Source: a bacterium (GTDB lineage: Bacteria > Planctomycetota > J058 > JAJDCP01). From it: a stretch of 52,323 nucleotides of DNA. Shown piece by piece: positions 33,802-41,794 of this stretch; positions within the stretch are counted from its first letter, which is position 1; each line of letters starts with the position of its first letter. The translations under genes were made by a program, and so were the position numbers. Location: NCBI GenBank assembly GCA_030428695.1, contig JAUIEM010000004.1, positions 1-52,323 of the forward strand, written 5' to 3'. The notes under the pieces are model-generated. The model did not search any database. It was not told the DNA's origin and worked only from the letters and a program-made list of their open reading frames with translations.

Positions 33802-34401
33802 TCAGGGCAGCCAGCGGTTCGGGCTGGACGGGCTCGCGATCGGCACCAGCACGCGCGGCTGGCCCTTGAGCCGGTTGAAGACCAGCTTGCCGGTGCGGTT
33901 GTCGCCGGTGCGGATCAGGAAGGCGTCGTTGGTGACCTCGAGCAGGTGCCCGCGGTAGCGGTTCCCCGAGCGGCTGACCGCCTGGATCAGGTCGAACACC
34001 TGCGGCTTCGGGGTCTCGTACAGGATGTAGCAGCGGGCAGGGTCGAGGCTGCGCTTGTCGACCTTGCCGGCGACGTTGTTCTGCAGGCGCAGGGTGATCA
34101 CGCCGGCGCCTTCCTCGATGAAGATCCCCTCGTGCTCGTTGCCGCGCTGGCTGGTGATCAGGACATGGTCTTTGGGGAAGAGCACCGAGCGCATGCCGAC
34201 GATCTGGATGCTGTCGAGGTTGAAGTGCCGGAAGTGCACCCGGTAGATGTTGCCGTTCTCGGGGTGGCGCAGGAAGAGCGTCTGCGCGTTGGCGTTGACG
34301 AAGAGGAAGCGGTAGGGCGCCCCCTCGGTGTCGTCGATCTGGAAGATGTCGCCGATCTTGAGGCGCGACTCCAGCTTGCTGAGAGAGCTCTGGTGCGTCA
34401 T
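33802..34401 (-). CDS. Conserved-looking hypothetical protein with beta-rich repeats
   Basis: A 199-residue soluble protein with no signal peptide or membrane span. Alternating strands with repeated patterns (YRFLFVNANAQTLFLRH, RGHLLEVTNDAFLIRTG, GVITLRLQNN) suggest two small beta-barrel folds of Sm/LSm- or PilZ-like size, but I do not recognise the family. The final 15 residues are Pro/Ser-rich. It is convergent with the deiodinase-like gene (7-base gap) and has its own promoter at 34476-34504. Confidence 0.7.
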   Translation of the reverse strand: MTHQSSLSKLESRLKIGDIFQIDDTEGAPYRFLFVNANAQTLFLRHPENGNIYRVHFRHFNLDSIQIVGMRSVLFPKDHVLITSQRGNEHEGIFIEEGAGVITLRLQNNVAGKVDKRSLDPARCYILYETPKPQVFDLIQAVSRSGNRYRGHLLEVTNDAFLIRTGDNRTGKLVFNRLKGQPRVLVPIASPSSPNRWLP

Positions 34402-34475
34402 CGGCCGATCCTGCGTGGGGGGAGCGGAATCATCCGGACCATCGCCTCATCGTCACGGTGTGCGGGAACTTCCGA

Positions 34476-34504
34476 AGTGTACGCCATCGGCTTCCGTGGT
34501 TCAA
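34476..34504 (-). promoter_or_regulatory. Sigma-70-type promoter of the hypothetical gene
   Basis: On the minus strand TTGAAC (plus-strand 34499-34504), a 17-base spacer and TACACT (34476-34481), about 75 bases before ATG 34401. The -35 touches the stop codon of the upstream bpt gene. Confidence 0.5.
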
Positions 34505-34505
34505 A

Positions 34506-35321
34506 TCACGCCTCGTGCAGAAACGGATTCTCCGGCGGACGTCCGCTCGGATTCCGCTCGGGATACAGGTTCGCGGGGAGCGGAATCCACTGCCCGCGGA
34601 CCAGGATCTCCGCCGGCCGGAACAGGCCCTTGTAGTTCGTCGACTGCGAGCCCGGCACGTAGTAGCCGAGGTAGACGTAGGGCTGGCCGCGCTGCCGGGC
34701 CCGCTCGAGCAGCCAGAGGATGTTGTAGGTGCCCGGGCTGTCCGGCTTCCAGGCCTCGACGTAGTGGAAGATCACCGCCGTCTGGCCGTTGACCAGGTCG
34801 TCGAACATGCCGACCCCGAGGAGCCGCTCGCCGCGGTAGAAGCGGACCTGGGAGGCCGACACCGGGCCCGCGCACCACTGCGCCTCGTAGCTGCCCGGCG
34901 TGTAGACGTTGCGCGACCAGCCGCGCACGTCGGTGCGGTGGCGGTGGAAGGCGTTGGCGACGGCGACGACCGCCGGATCGGTGCGGGCCGGGCCGATCTC
35001 GGCGCGGATGTCGGCGTTGCGCTTCCAGACGCGACGGAAGCGGCGCGAGGGGCGGAACTCCTCGACCCGCACCCGCAGCGAGAGGCACAGGGCGCAGTCG
35101 TGGCAGCGGGGCCGGAAGAACATCTCGCCGAAGCGCCGGTAGCGCGCGTGCAGGGCGGCGAGGTAGGCCTCGTCGCTCAGCTTGCTGAAGAAGCGCTCTT
35201 CGGTGATCGCGACCCGACCGGGCAGGTAGCCGCAGCGGTGCCGGTAGTACACCGGCCCGCCCCGCTCGATCGCGCGCCCGGCGCGCAGCTCTTCAAACAG
35301 CAGGGCTTCGAAGCTTTCCAC
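34506..35321 (-). CDS. bpt: Aspartate/glutamate leucyltransferase (Bpt-type, N-degron pathway)
   Basis: Bpt transfers leucine (or Arg in related enzymes) from charged tRNA to N-terminal Asp/Glu of proteins, marking them for ClpS-ClpAP. The 271-residue protein is of family length and shows the N-terminal signature CGYLPGRV (30-37) and the Cys pair FRPRCHDCALCLSLRV (69-84), as well as the GNAT-like C-terminal half (YLGYYVPGSQSTNYKGLFRPAE). The Cys residues are conserved in the ATE/Bpt family. It stands alone on the minus strand, divergent from the crotonase gene; clpS and clpA are not in this window. Confidence 0.92.
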   Translation of the reverse strand: MESFEALLFEELRAGRAIERGGPVYYRHRCGYLPGRVAITEERFFSKLSDEAYLAALHARYRRFGEMFFRPRCHDCALCLSLRVRVEEFRPSRRFRRVWKRNADIRAEIGPARTDPAVVAVANAFHRHRTDVRGWSRNVYTPGSYEAQWCAGPVSASQVRFYRGERLLGVGMFDDLVNGQTAVIFHYVEAWKPDSPGTYNILWLLERARQRGQPYVYLGYYVPGSQSTNYKGLFRPAEILVRGQWIPLPANLYPERNPSGRPPENPFLHEA

Positions 35322-35434
35322 AGAGGTCCTTCGGCGCTGGAGAGGAAGGATCCGGGCCCATCCTGAAGAAAAGAGGTATCATAGCGCGTCGAAACAGGCA
35401 AGATCGGGCCGCGAAGCCCCGGGAGGAACGCGCG

Positions 35435-36223
35435 ATGAGCACCGTGGAGATCACCGACAAGGGGCGCGTGCGCTGGCTGTGCATCGCCCGCCCCGAGCGC
35501 AAGAACGCGCTCGACTTCGCCACCCTCACCTCGCTGGCAGCGGGGATCCGGGCCGCCGACGAGGCCGCCGAGGTGCGCTGCATCGTCGTGACCGGCAAGG
35601 GCCCGAGCTTCTGCTCCGGAGCCGACCTCAAGGCCGCCGCCGAGCAGATGGGCTCCGGGGAGGGCCTGGAGATCGGCACCGTGCTGCGCGAGCGCTACCA
35701 CCCGGTGATCCGTGCCCTGTGGCACAGCCAGACACCGGTGATCGCGCGGGTGCCCGGGCCGGCGGTCGGCTTCGGCTGCGACATCGCCCTGGCCTGCGAC
35801 CTGCGCATCGGCTCGCCGGCGGCCTCCTTCGCCGAGGTCTTTCCGCGCATCGGCCTGCAGCCGGACGGCGGCGGGACCTTCCTCCTGCCCCGCATCGTCG
35901 GCCTCGGCCGTGCCCTCGAGCTGATCCTGACCGCCGAGAAGGTCGACGCGGCGCGGGCGGAGGCGATCGGGCTGCTCAACCGCGTCGTGCCCGAGGCCGA
36001 GCTCGACGCGGCGGTGCAGGCGACGGCCGAGCGCATCGCCGGCCTGGCTCCGCTCGCGCTCGCGCGCTCGCGGCGCAGCGTCTACGACAACCTGTCCGCG
36101 GGCATCGACGCCGCCCTCGAGCGCGAGGCGCGGCACCAGACGGCGCTCGGCAAGAGCTCGGACGTGATGATGGGGATGATGTCCTTCCTGATGAAGCAGA
36201 AGCCGGAGTTCGAAGGGAAATGA
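35435..36223 (+). CDS. Enoyl-CoA hydratase/isomerase family (crotonase) protein
   Basis: A 262-residue crotonase with RPERKNALDF (19-28), the oxyanion-hole segments FCSGADLK (59-66) and AVGFGCDIALACDL (110-123). The two catalytic Glu of classical hydratases are not kept: the first position is Asp116 (GCDIAL), and the second appears as Phe137 in FAEVFPRIG. Instead IGLQPDGGGT (139-148) carries Asp144, as in PaaG-type isomerases. An isomerase or another crotonase activity is therefore likelier than simple hydration. The start ATG 35435 has GGGAGGAA upstream. The stop overlaps the next gene's ATG (ATGA). Confidence 0.87.
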   Translation: MSTVEITDKGRVRWLCIARPERKNALDFATLTSLAAGIRAADEAAEVRCIVVTGKGPSFCSGADLKAAAEQMGSGEGLEIGTVLRERYHPVIRALWHSQTPVIARVPGPAVGFGCDIALACDLRIGSPAASFAEVFPRIGLQPDGGGTFLLPRIVGLGRALELILTAEKVDAARAEAIGLLNRVVPEAELDAAVQATAERIAGLAPLALARSRRSVYDNLSAGIDAALEREARHQTALGKSSDVMMGMMSFLMKQKPEFEGK

Positions 36224-37131
36224 CGCGCTGGCTCCTGCTCCTCTCCCTGTCGCTCGCCGCCCAGGACCTCCGCGTCGAGCTGCCCCCGGAGTGGGGCTCC
36301 CGCACCAGCGCGAGCCCCGGGGTCGAGGCCTGGTACGCGAGCCCCGGCGACTCGGTCCAGGTCTTCCTGCTCCGCCCCGAGCCGGCGCCCGCGCCGACCA
36401 CCAGCCTCGACCAGCTCAAGGCCGCGGTCGCCGAGCTCGGCGCCGGCCTGGCCGAGGCCGGCGCCACGGTGCTCGGCTACCGCAGCTTCGCCCTCGGCGA
36501 CGGCGGCATCGCGGCCTACGTCGAGTACACCGACCCGCGCGGCGCCCTGTGCGGCCAGGCGGTGTTCTTCCATCCGGAGCGCATCCACCGCGCCCTGGTG
36601 CGCGGCGCCCCCTGGCCCGGGGTCGAGCTGCAGCCGGCGCTGGCGAGCCTGTTCGCGGGCGTGCGCTTCGCCGACGAGGGTGCGCCGCATCTGCCGGAGG
36701 AGGTCGTGCCGGCGCTCGACCAGGAGATCGCCTTCCCCGACCTCGGCATCGCCCTGTCGGTGTCCTCGGGCTGGGAGGCGGACGGCGCCGTCGGGCCCGA
36801 CCTCGCCGGCCGCTTCACTTTGCCCGACGGCACGGTCTTCGAGGTCTGGGGCAGCCTGGCGGACGAGGCCCTCGGCACGGCGATCGACGCCCTCGCCGCC
36901 CAGCAGCCCGCGCTCGACTTCAGCGAGCGGGAGCTCTGGCAGCACGGCGGGCTCCCCCGCGGCTGCGTCGTGATCCGACGCGACGGGCAGCCGACCGGCG
37001 ACGCCCTGGGCCTGATCGACCTCGGGCCCGTCAAGGTGGTCGTCCACCTGCAGGCGCCGGCGGCCGAGCTCCCCTTCCGGCGCAAGACGCTGCGCGCCAT
37101 GATCGATGCGGGGCGGCGCTGGACGCGTTGA
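36220..37131 (+). CDS. Secreted protein, function unknown
   Basis: A 303-residue protein whose ATG overlaps the stop of the crotonase gene by four bases, so translation is probably coupled. A signal peptide (MTRWLLLLSLSLAAQ) is clear. Two similar halves of about 130 residues each contain alpha/beta segments (VELPPEWGSRTSASPG ... LFAGVRF; IALSVSSGWEADGAV ... MIDAGRRW), consistent with a duplicated PsbP/Mog1-like fold, which is a guess. No catalytic motif is seen. A hairpin at 37156-37184 probably ends transcription. Confidence 0.75.
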   Translation: MTRWLLLLSLSLAAQDLRVELPPEWGSRTSASPGVEAWYASPGDSVQVFLLRPEPAPAPTTSLDQLKAAVAELGAGLAEAGATVLGYRSFALGDGGIAAYVEYTDPRGALCGQAVFFHPERIHRALVRGAPWPGVELQPALASLFAGVRFADEGAPHLPEEVVPALDQEIAFPDLGIALSVSSGWEADGAVGPDLAGRFTLPDGTVFEVWGSLADEALGTAIDALAAQQPALDFSERELWQHGGLPRGCVVIRRDGQPTGDALGLIDLGPVKVVVHLQAPAAELPFRRKTLRAMIDAGRRWTR

Positions 37132-37155
37132 GCGGCCTGGATCCGGGTGCCGGGA

Positions 37156-37190
37156 GGGCGGCGGAGAAAAATCCCCCGCCGTCCGGTATT
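37156..37190 (+). terminator. Probable intrinsic terminator after the secreted-protein gene
   Basis: GGGCGGCGG (37156-37164) pairs with CCGCCGTCC (37176-37184), with one G-U pair, around an AGAAAAATCCC loop. GGTATTCTCTCTT follows. Confidence 0.5.
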
Positions 37191-37195
37191 CTCTC

Positions 37196-37223
37196 TTGAC
37201 GCGCTGCGCTATAGATCTATCCT
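37196..37223 (+). promoter_or_regulatory. Sigma-70-type promoter of the small phasin-like gene
   Basis: TTGACG (37196-37201), a 16-base spacer and TATCCT (37218-37223) are 54 bases before ATG 37278. The leader has a perfect hairpin CGCATG-GCGT-CATGCG (37235-37250). Confidence 0.6.
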
Positions 37224-37277
37224 GTCTGGTGTAGCGCATGGCGTCATGCGGCTGCGTCATACGAGGAGAACAGGAAC

Positions 37278-37574
37278 ATGATGGTGGAAACGCGGAAGAC
37301 GGTCGAGAAGACCATGGAGACGATCGACGGCCTGGTGGACGGCGTGACCGACAGCGTGGTCGGCCTGACCGGGACCCTGGTGCCGCAGACGAAGAAGGTG
37401 ACCGAGAGCTGGGTCGGCTTCATCCGGAACAAGCGCAGCGCCTTCCGGGGCCTGGTGCTCGACACGATCTTCCAGGCGACCGAGCTCGCCCGCGAAGGCG
37501 AGGTCAAGGACGGCGAGACCAAGGATGAGGCGCCGGCCGCGGAGAAGGCTCCCGCCGAAGAGGCCACCGCCTGA
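37278..37574 (+). CDS. Small helical phasin-like protein
   Basis: A 98-residue, all-helical, soluble protein. Residues 1-70 form amphipathic heptads (VEKTMETIDGLVDGVTDSVV) and the tail (71-98) is a charged Ala/Glu/Lys/Pro-rich region like those of phasins or histone-like tails. No PHA-synthesis gene is nearby, so the phasin label describes shape only. It has a good promoter, a GAGGAGAA ribosome site and its own terminator, which suggests an independently and perhaps highly expressed gene. Confidence 0.75.
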   Translation: MMVETRKTVEKTMETIDGLVDGVTDSVVGLTGTLVPQTKKVTESWVGFIRNKRSAFRGLVLDTIFQATELAREGEVKDGETKDEAPAAEKAPAEEATA

Positions 37575-37599
37575 GAGAGCGTTCCCCTACGCAGCCTTC

Positions 37600-37632
37600 G
37601 AGGCCGGCCGCGAGGCCGGCCTCTGCTGTTTG
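37600..37632 (+). terminator. Intrinsic terminator of the small helical protein gene
   Basis: A perfect 9-bp stem, GAGGCCGGC (37600-37608) and GCCGGCCTC (37615-37623), is followed by TGCTGTTTGTT, 26 bases after the stop codon. Confidence 0.7.
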
Positions 37633-37650
37633 TTGGCGGGGGGCGCCGGC

Positions 37651-37679
37651 TTGCTCCTTCGCGCGCGGGGCCGTAGACT
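37651..37679 (+). promoter_or_regulatory. Possible promoter of the SnoaL-like gene
   Basis: TTGCTC (37651-37656), a 17-base spacer and TAGACT (37674-37679), 29 bases before ATG 37709. A similar TAGACT stands ahead of the gene at 19378. Confidence 0.4.
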
Positions 37680-37708
37680 CCGGTATCGCGCGCAAGGAGA
37701 GGCAGAGG

Positions 37709-38137
37709 ATGACCGCAAAGATCGAGCTGTGCCGGAGGTTCTTCCACAAGGTCTGGGCGGAAGGGGACACCCGCGTCATCGAGGAGATGATGGCGAAGAG
37801 CGCCGAGATCAAGACCCTCGGTGACCGCCCGCGCATCGGCCCCGAGGGCTTCAAGGCCTTCCACCGGGAGTTCTGCGGGCTGGTCAGCGACATCGAGATC
37901 ACGATCGACCAGGCCGTCGAGCAGGGCGACTGGCTCGCCGTGCTGTGCACGATGCGCGCCCGCTGCCGGCGCTCGGGCAAGCCGGTGACCTTCCGCGGCC
38001 AGTCGATGATCCGCTTCGAGGGCGACCAGGGCGTCGAGGCCTACGACCACTGGGACTTCCTCGGCCTGTTCAGCCAGCTCGGCATGGCGCCGCAGGACGC
38101 CTTCGCCCGCGGTATGCGCGGGGAGGCGCTGGCGTAG
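37709..38137 (+). CDS. SnoaL/NTF2-like protein
   Basis: A 142-residue single-domain protein of SnoaL-like (polyketide cyclase/ester cyclase) type: helical FFHKVWAEGDTRVIEEMM, then GPEGFKAFHREFCGLVSDIEITID, and strands WLAVLCTMRARCRRSG and FRGQSMIRFEGDQGVEAYDHWD. These proteins form a cone fold with a small-molecule pocket; function varies and cannot be deduced. CAAGGAGAGGCAGAGG lies upstream of ATG 37709. Confidence 0.8.
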   Translation: MTAKIELCRRFFHKVWAEGDTRVIEEMMAKSAEIKTLGDRPRIGPEGFKAFHREFCGLVSDIEITIDQAVEQGDWLAVLCTMRARCRRSGKPVTFRGQSMIRFEGDQGVEAYDHWDFLGLFSQLGMAPQDAFARGMRGEALA

Positions 38138-38150
38138 GGCGATCGGCGAC

Positions 38151-38216
38151 CGATCCCGATCCCGACCGAGACCGCTCCCGGCTCCGCTCCCGGCTCCGCT
38201 CCCGATCCCGAGCGGA
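38151..38216. repeat. Intergenic six-base periodic array (CGATCC/CTCCCG)
   Basis: Eleven contiguous six-base units with core TCCCG/TCCGG (reverse complement CGGGA). It is related in period and core to arrays at 22.9 and 50.8 kb and lies between convergent genes. Confidence 0.75.
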
Positions 38217-38232
38217 TCGAGGGCGCGCGGTG

Positions 38233-38814
38233 TCACGGACCGCCGGCGCCTTCCCCGTCCAGCCACGCCCGCCCCCGCGGCGAGAGCCGGTAGCCGATCC
38301 GCAGCGACTCGGTCAGGCCGAGCTCCTTGAGCTGCCGCACCCGCCGCTTGAGCTTCTTCAGGTCGGCGCAGCCGAGCCCTGCGGCGAGCTCGGCGGCGCG
38401 GGTCCCCTCGCCCGCGGCGATCGCGCGCAGGGTGCGGTCGGTCCAGGCCTCGGTGCGGTCCTTGCGGGCGAGGCGCGCGGCGAGGGAGGCGCGCTCCACG
38501 GCGCTGAGCGTCGCCTGGGCGGCGAGCGCCAGGCGCGGATCGGCGCCGGCGAAGCGCACCGTCAGGCGGTGGATCGCGCCCTCCCGTCCGGCGAGGGCGG
38601 CGAGCAGCGCGTCACGGCTCTCGTAGCCCGCGCGGCGAGCGTCCTGCGCGCTGATCGCGTCGGCCGTGACGACCTCGACGGCCTCGATGCGGAGCTCGCC
38701 GAGGTGGGTGCGTTGGCGTCCGCCGGCCTTCGCCCGCGCGCTCTTCCAGCGCCGGAAGACGAGGTCGAGCTCGCCGGCGACGATGCCGGCGACCGTGCGG
38801 TTCCTCAGCAGCAT
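38233..38814 (-). CDS. ASCH-like plus winged-helix-like protein, function unknown
   Basis: A 193-residue protein. The first ~90 residues (MLLRNRTVAGIVAGELDLVFRR start, then GYESRDALLAAL) resemble ASCH/PUA-like domains, which often bind RNA or modified nucleosides. Residues about 115-190 are basic and helical with a winged-helix look (ELAAGLGCADLKKLKRRVRQ, SLRIGYRLSPRGRAWL). RNA or DNA binding is plausible but inferred. It lies 7 bases downstream of the S41 protease gene on the same strand, with no strong ribosome site of its own. Confidence 0.65.
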   Translation of the reverse strand: MLLRNRTVAGIVAGELDLVFRRWKSARAKAGGRQRTHLGELRIEAVEVVTADAISAQDARRAGYESRDALLAALAGREGAIHRLTVRFAGADPRLALAAQATLSAVERASLAARLARKDRTEAWTDRTLRAIAAGEGTRAAELAAGLGCADLKKLKRRVRQLKELGLTESLRIGYRLSPRGRAWLDGEGAGGP

Positions 38815-38821
38815 GGCGGGA

Positions 38822-40573
38822 TCAGGGCCGCAGGGCCTCGCGCAGGACGCGCAGGGCCTCGTCGAGCTGCCGGTCGTCGGGCTGCCAGTCCTGGTCGTAC
38901 AGGCTGACCCGGGCGACGGCGCGCTGCTCTTCGTCGCTGAGCTCGATCACGGTGTCCGGGTCGACGCCGTGCTTGTGGATCGTGCGGCCGCTCGGCAGGA
39001 AGTACTTGGCGATGGTCAGCGCCATCGCGCAGTCGAAGGGGTCGACCGGCAGCACCATCTGCACCGAGCCCTTCCCGAAGGACCTCTCGCCGATCACGAC
39101 GCCCCGCTCGTAGTCCTGGATCGCGCCGGCGACGATCTCCGAGGCGCTCGCGCTGCCCTCGTTGATCAGCACGGCCAGCGGCAGGTCCTCGATGGTGTCG
39201 TCCGCTTTCGCGCGCAGGACCTCGTCCTTGATACGACCCCGCACGGCCACCGTGATGCCGTCGTCGACGAAGATGTCGACGACGTCGTGGGCCTGGGTGA
39301 GGAGCCCGCCGGGATTGTTGCGCAGGTCGAGGATCAGCGCACGCGCGCCCTCCGCCCGCAGCGCGGCGATGTCCGCGCGCAGGTCGGTCGCGATGCGCCG
39401 GGAGTTGAACGAGGTCAGCCGCACGTAGCCGATGTCGCCGTCGAGGATCGTCGAGCGCGCGAACTTCAGCGGGATGATCGCCCGGACGATCGTGACGTCC
39501 CGGGCGTCGAACGCGCCTTCGCGTGCGATCGTGACCGTGACCTCGGTGTCCGGCTTGCCCCGCATCCGGGAGACCGCCTCCTGCAGGGACAGCTCGGCGG
39601 TCGCCTCGCCGTCGATGTGGGTGATGGTGTCCCCGGCCTCGATCCCGGCGCGGAAGGCCGGGGTTCCGTCGATGGGGGTGATGACGGTCAGGGCGCCGTC
39701 GCGGACCGTGATCGTGATCCCGAGCCCGCCGAACTCGCCTTCGTGCTTGGTCTGCATGTCGTCGAGGGCGACCGGGTAGATCATCCGCGTGTGGTCGTCG
39801 CCGAGCTCCGCGATCAGGCCGCGCAGCGCGAGGTCGATCAGGCTGTCGTCGCTGAGCAGGTCGGCGCGGTCGTAGTCTTCCTCGAGAAAGGCGTAGAAGT
39901 CACCGAAGTTCTTGAGCAGCTCGGTCTGGTCGGCGCCGGCCTCGAAGATACGCGAGATCGTCGCGCGGTCGGTCTTCAGGGTCCACTGCTCCGAGCCGTC
40001 GTCCCACTCGCGGACGGTGAGGCTCAGGCTGCCGTTGGCGTCGAGGCCGATGCTCTCGCCGTAGTACTCGGTCAGGTCGACCGGGCTGAGCACCGTCGCG
40101 AGCAGGCTCTCCCGCGCGCGCACTCCCTCGATGCCTTCGACGAGCGCGCGGGTGGCCTCCTTGATCAGGTCGACGGCCGCCGGCTCCTCGACGTAGTAAC
40201 TGGTCGACAGCTTGATGATGGAGCTGAAGAACTCCAGGGCCTCGCGGCGGCCGTCGACGAAGTCGGGCACGCCGCGCAGCTGCGCCTGGTAGGGAACCTC
40301 GAGGTCCTCGACCAGCGCGCTGTCGATCGTCTCGGTCTGTTCGCTCGCGAGCGAGCAGTGGTGGACCGTGACGACGTAGTCGCGCTTGAGCAGCGCGATG
40401 TCGTACTCCCCGATCGGAACCCGCAGCAGGGCGGGGGTGGAGCGCTGGCTGTTCTCGCCGTTGAGGTAGATCGCGGCGCCTTCGGGGCTCGACTTCAGCA
40501 CCAGCGTGGCGGAGTCCTGGGCGCACAGGGTCGAGGCGAGCAGCGCGAGGGTGAGAAGGGGGCGTCGGAGCAT
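38822..40573 (-). CDS. Secreted S41 (C-terminal processing) peptidase with PEGA and PDZ domains
   Basis: A 583-residue secreted serine protease of CtpA/tail-specific type. ATG 40573 is preferred over ATG 40579 because CGGGAG is then six bases away; a signal peptide follows (LLTLALLASTLCAQ). A PEGA domain (about 25-70, SSPEGAAIYLNGENSQRSTP) is present. Then come a helical region, a PDZ domain (about 290-370, GTPAFRAGIEAGDTITHIDG) and the S41 core with nucleophile Ser in INEGSASASEIVAGA and Lys in RSFGKGSVQ (about 20 residues later). LDLRNNPGGLLTQA is the typical family strand. The N-terminal PEGA domain is uncommon in S41 proteases and may fix it to the cell surface. Confidence 0.9.
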   Translation of the reverse strand: MLRRPLLTLALLASTLCAQDSATLVLKSSPEGAAIYLNGENSQRSTPALLRVPIGEYDIALLKRDYVVTVHHCSLASEQTETIDSALVEDLEVPYQAQLRGVPDFVDGRREALEFFSSIIKLSTSYYVEEPAAVDLIKEATRALVEGIEGVRARESLLATVLSPVDLTEYYGESIGLDANGSLSLTVREWDDGSEQWTLKTDRATISRIFEAGADQTELLKNFGDFYAFLEEDYDRADLLSDDSLIDLALRGLIAELGDDHTRMIYPVALDDMQTKHEGEFGGLGITITVRDGALTVITPIDGTPAFRAGIEAGDTITHIDGEATAELSLQEAVSRMRGKPDTEVTVTIAREGAFDARDVTIVRAIIPLKFARSTILDGDIGYVRLTSFNSRRIATDLRADIAALRAEGARALILDLRNNPGGLLTQAHDVVDIFVDDGITVAVRGRIKDEVLRAKADDTIEDLPLAVLINEGSASASEIVAGAIQDYERGVVIGERSFGKGSVQMVLPVDPFDCAMALTIAKYFLPSGRTIHKHGVDPDTVIELSDEEQRAVARVSLYDQDWQPDDRQLDEALRVLREALRP

Positions 40574-40650
40574 GACCATCTCCCGGCAGAATGTCCCCCT
40601 CAACGTAGCGCGAAGGGCCCCGTTGCGCAATGCAACCGAGCGCACCCCCT

Positions 40651-40683
40651 ACAACGACAAACGGGGAGGCCAGGCCTCCCCGT
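40651..40683 (-). terminator. Intrinsic terminator of the prepilin-like gene
   Basis: A perfect 10-bp stem ACGGGGAGGC/GCCTCCCCGT (40661-40670, 40674-40683) with a 3-base loop. Reading on the minus strand it is followed by TTGTCGTTGT, 25 bases after the stop codon. Confidence 0.75.
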
Positions 40684-40707
40684 ACGTCGTCTCGAGCGGT
40701 GGGTGGT

Positions 40708-41373
40708 CTACTCGTCGACGAAGGCCTCGAGGTTCTCGGAAATGACCAGACGCTCGACGACCGTCGAAAGCTCGTCGTTGTCGGACAGGGGGACCCAGTC
40801 GACGTGGCCGTCGACGTAGAGGACATTGATGCCGTCGTCGAAGCACTGGTTCGGGTCGACGGCGTCGCCACCCTCGATGTCGGCGTCGAGCTCGACGTCG
40901 ATGTAGGCGGTCGCGGACAGCGGGAAGGTCGAGCGCTTGCCGGGCTTCATCACGCGCTTGGACCAGCCGTAGCTACAGTTCCAACGCACGAGGGTGAACT
41001 CGGCGAGCTCGTCCTTGTTCTCCCAGTCGGGCTGCTCGGCAGGGTCCATCGTCGACGCCGGGCTGATGAAGACCTCGGTGTTGTCGATGAACTTCTCGCG
41101 GACCAGCAGGGAGACCGAGACGAGGGCGCCGTCCCAGTCATTCTCCCCGGCGATGCCGTTGCTGCCGTCACCGTAGTGCGGGAAGCGACGGTTGTCGCGG
41201 GCGTACAGCATCGCTGCGGTGCCGATCTGCTTGAGGTTGTTCAGGTCGGCCGCTTTCTGCGCGCTGCCCTGGGCTCTCGAGATGACCGGCATCAAGAGTC
41301 CAGCGAGCACGCCGATGATCGCGATCACGACGAGTAGTTCGATAAGGGTAAAGGCGCGCTTGGTACGCAGCAT
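40708..41373 (-). CDS. Prepilin-like (type II secretion/pseudopilin) H-X9-DG protein
   Basis: A 221-residue protein with a type IV prepilin N-terminus: short basic leader MLRTKRA, then FTLIELLVVIAIIGVLAG, with the processing site before Phe8 and Glu12 at the +5 position. Ala rather than Gly precedes the cleavage point. The body has DLNNLKQIGTAAMLYARDN and the C-terminal DGINVLYVDGHVDWVP motif of the H-X9-DG group common in Planctomycetota. ATG 41373 follows AGGACCT. It is a clear paralogue of the gene at 48489-49142 (shared HYGDGSNGIAGEN and NCSYGWS). It is monocistronic, with its own terminator and a possible promoter at 41449-41477. Confidence 0.88.
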   Translation of the reverse strand: MLRTKRAFTLIELLVVIAIIGVLAGLLMPVISRAQGSAQKAADLNNLKQIGTAAMLYARDNRRFPHYGDGSNGIAGENDWDGALVSVSLLVREKFIDNTEVFISPASTMDPAEQPDWENKDELAEFTLVRWNCSYGWSKRVMKPGKRSTFPLSATAYIDVELDADIEGGDAVDPNQCFDDGINVLYVDGHVDWVPLSDNDELSTVVERLVISENLEAFVDE

Positions 41374-41448
41374 AGGTCCTGTCTCCATCGTTCCCCGGAA
41401 GCCGAGGCTCCTCCGCTCTGGACGATCCGTGCAAGTAGAGCTGATTGA

Positions 41449-41477
41449 ATGCTAAGCCGTCCACCCGTGTCGATCAA
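41449..41477 (-). promoter_or_regulatory. Possible promoter of the prepilin-like gene
   Basis: On the minus strand TTGATC (plus-strand 41472-41477), a 17-base spacer and TAGCAT (41449-41454), 76 bases before ATG 41373. Confidence 0.4.
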
Positions 41478-41679
41478 CGGAAATCTGCAACATTTTCATC
41501 ATTTTCCCCGCGTCGACGGCCCGAGAGACGCAGATGGGACCGGTGCAACCTGCGGGAACACGGGATTCGTCAGGGTTGCTGCGTTGTGTTTCGTGTTCGT
41601 GCCAGTCCGTTTCAGGTCATCGGCTCCGTCGACCCCTGGAAGGCCCGCAGATCTTCGCAGGAGCGCGGACCTTCGGACC

Positions 41680-41707
41680 TTGACACGGGATGGTGCCGGC
41701 CTATAAT
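41680..41707 (+). promoter_or_regulatory. Perfect-hexamer sigma-70 promoter of the rnfE-rnfA operon
   Basis: TTGACA (41680-41685), a 16-base spacer and TATAAT (41702-41707) match both consensus hexamers exactly. The leader to ATG 41795 would be about 80 bases. Confidence 0.8.
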
Positions 41708-41794
41708 GCGGAAAATCCCGCGGCAGAGAAAGTGCACCATGACGGTCGGGATTCGGCAACGCGACTTCTTCCACCCCAGGAGGGGAGAGAGAGT

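Larger units (their letters stand above)
41374..41794. other. 421-bp divergent promoter region
   Basis: No gene of coding character is seen. It holds the promoters of the prepilin-like gene (minus) and the rnf operon (plus). A locally A/T-rich segment occurs at 41480-41510 (CAACATTTTCATCATTTTCC), unusual in this G+C-rich DNA. Confidence 0.7.

Noticed and set aside
34440..34515. tRNA-like sequence (GGTTCAAATC)
   Set aside because: The T-arm does not pair properly and no anticodon or acceptor stem can be built; the bases are the -35 of a promoter on the other strand.
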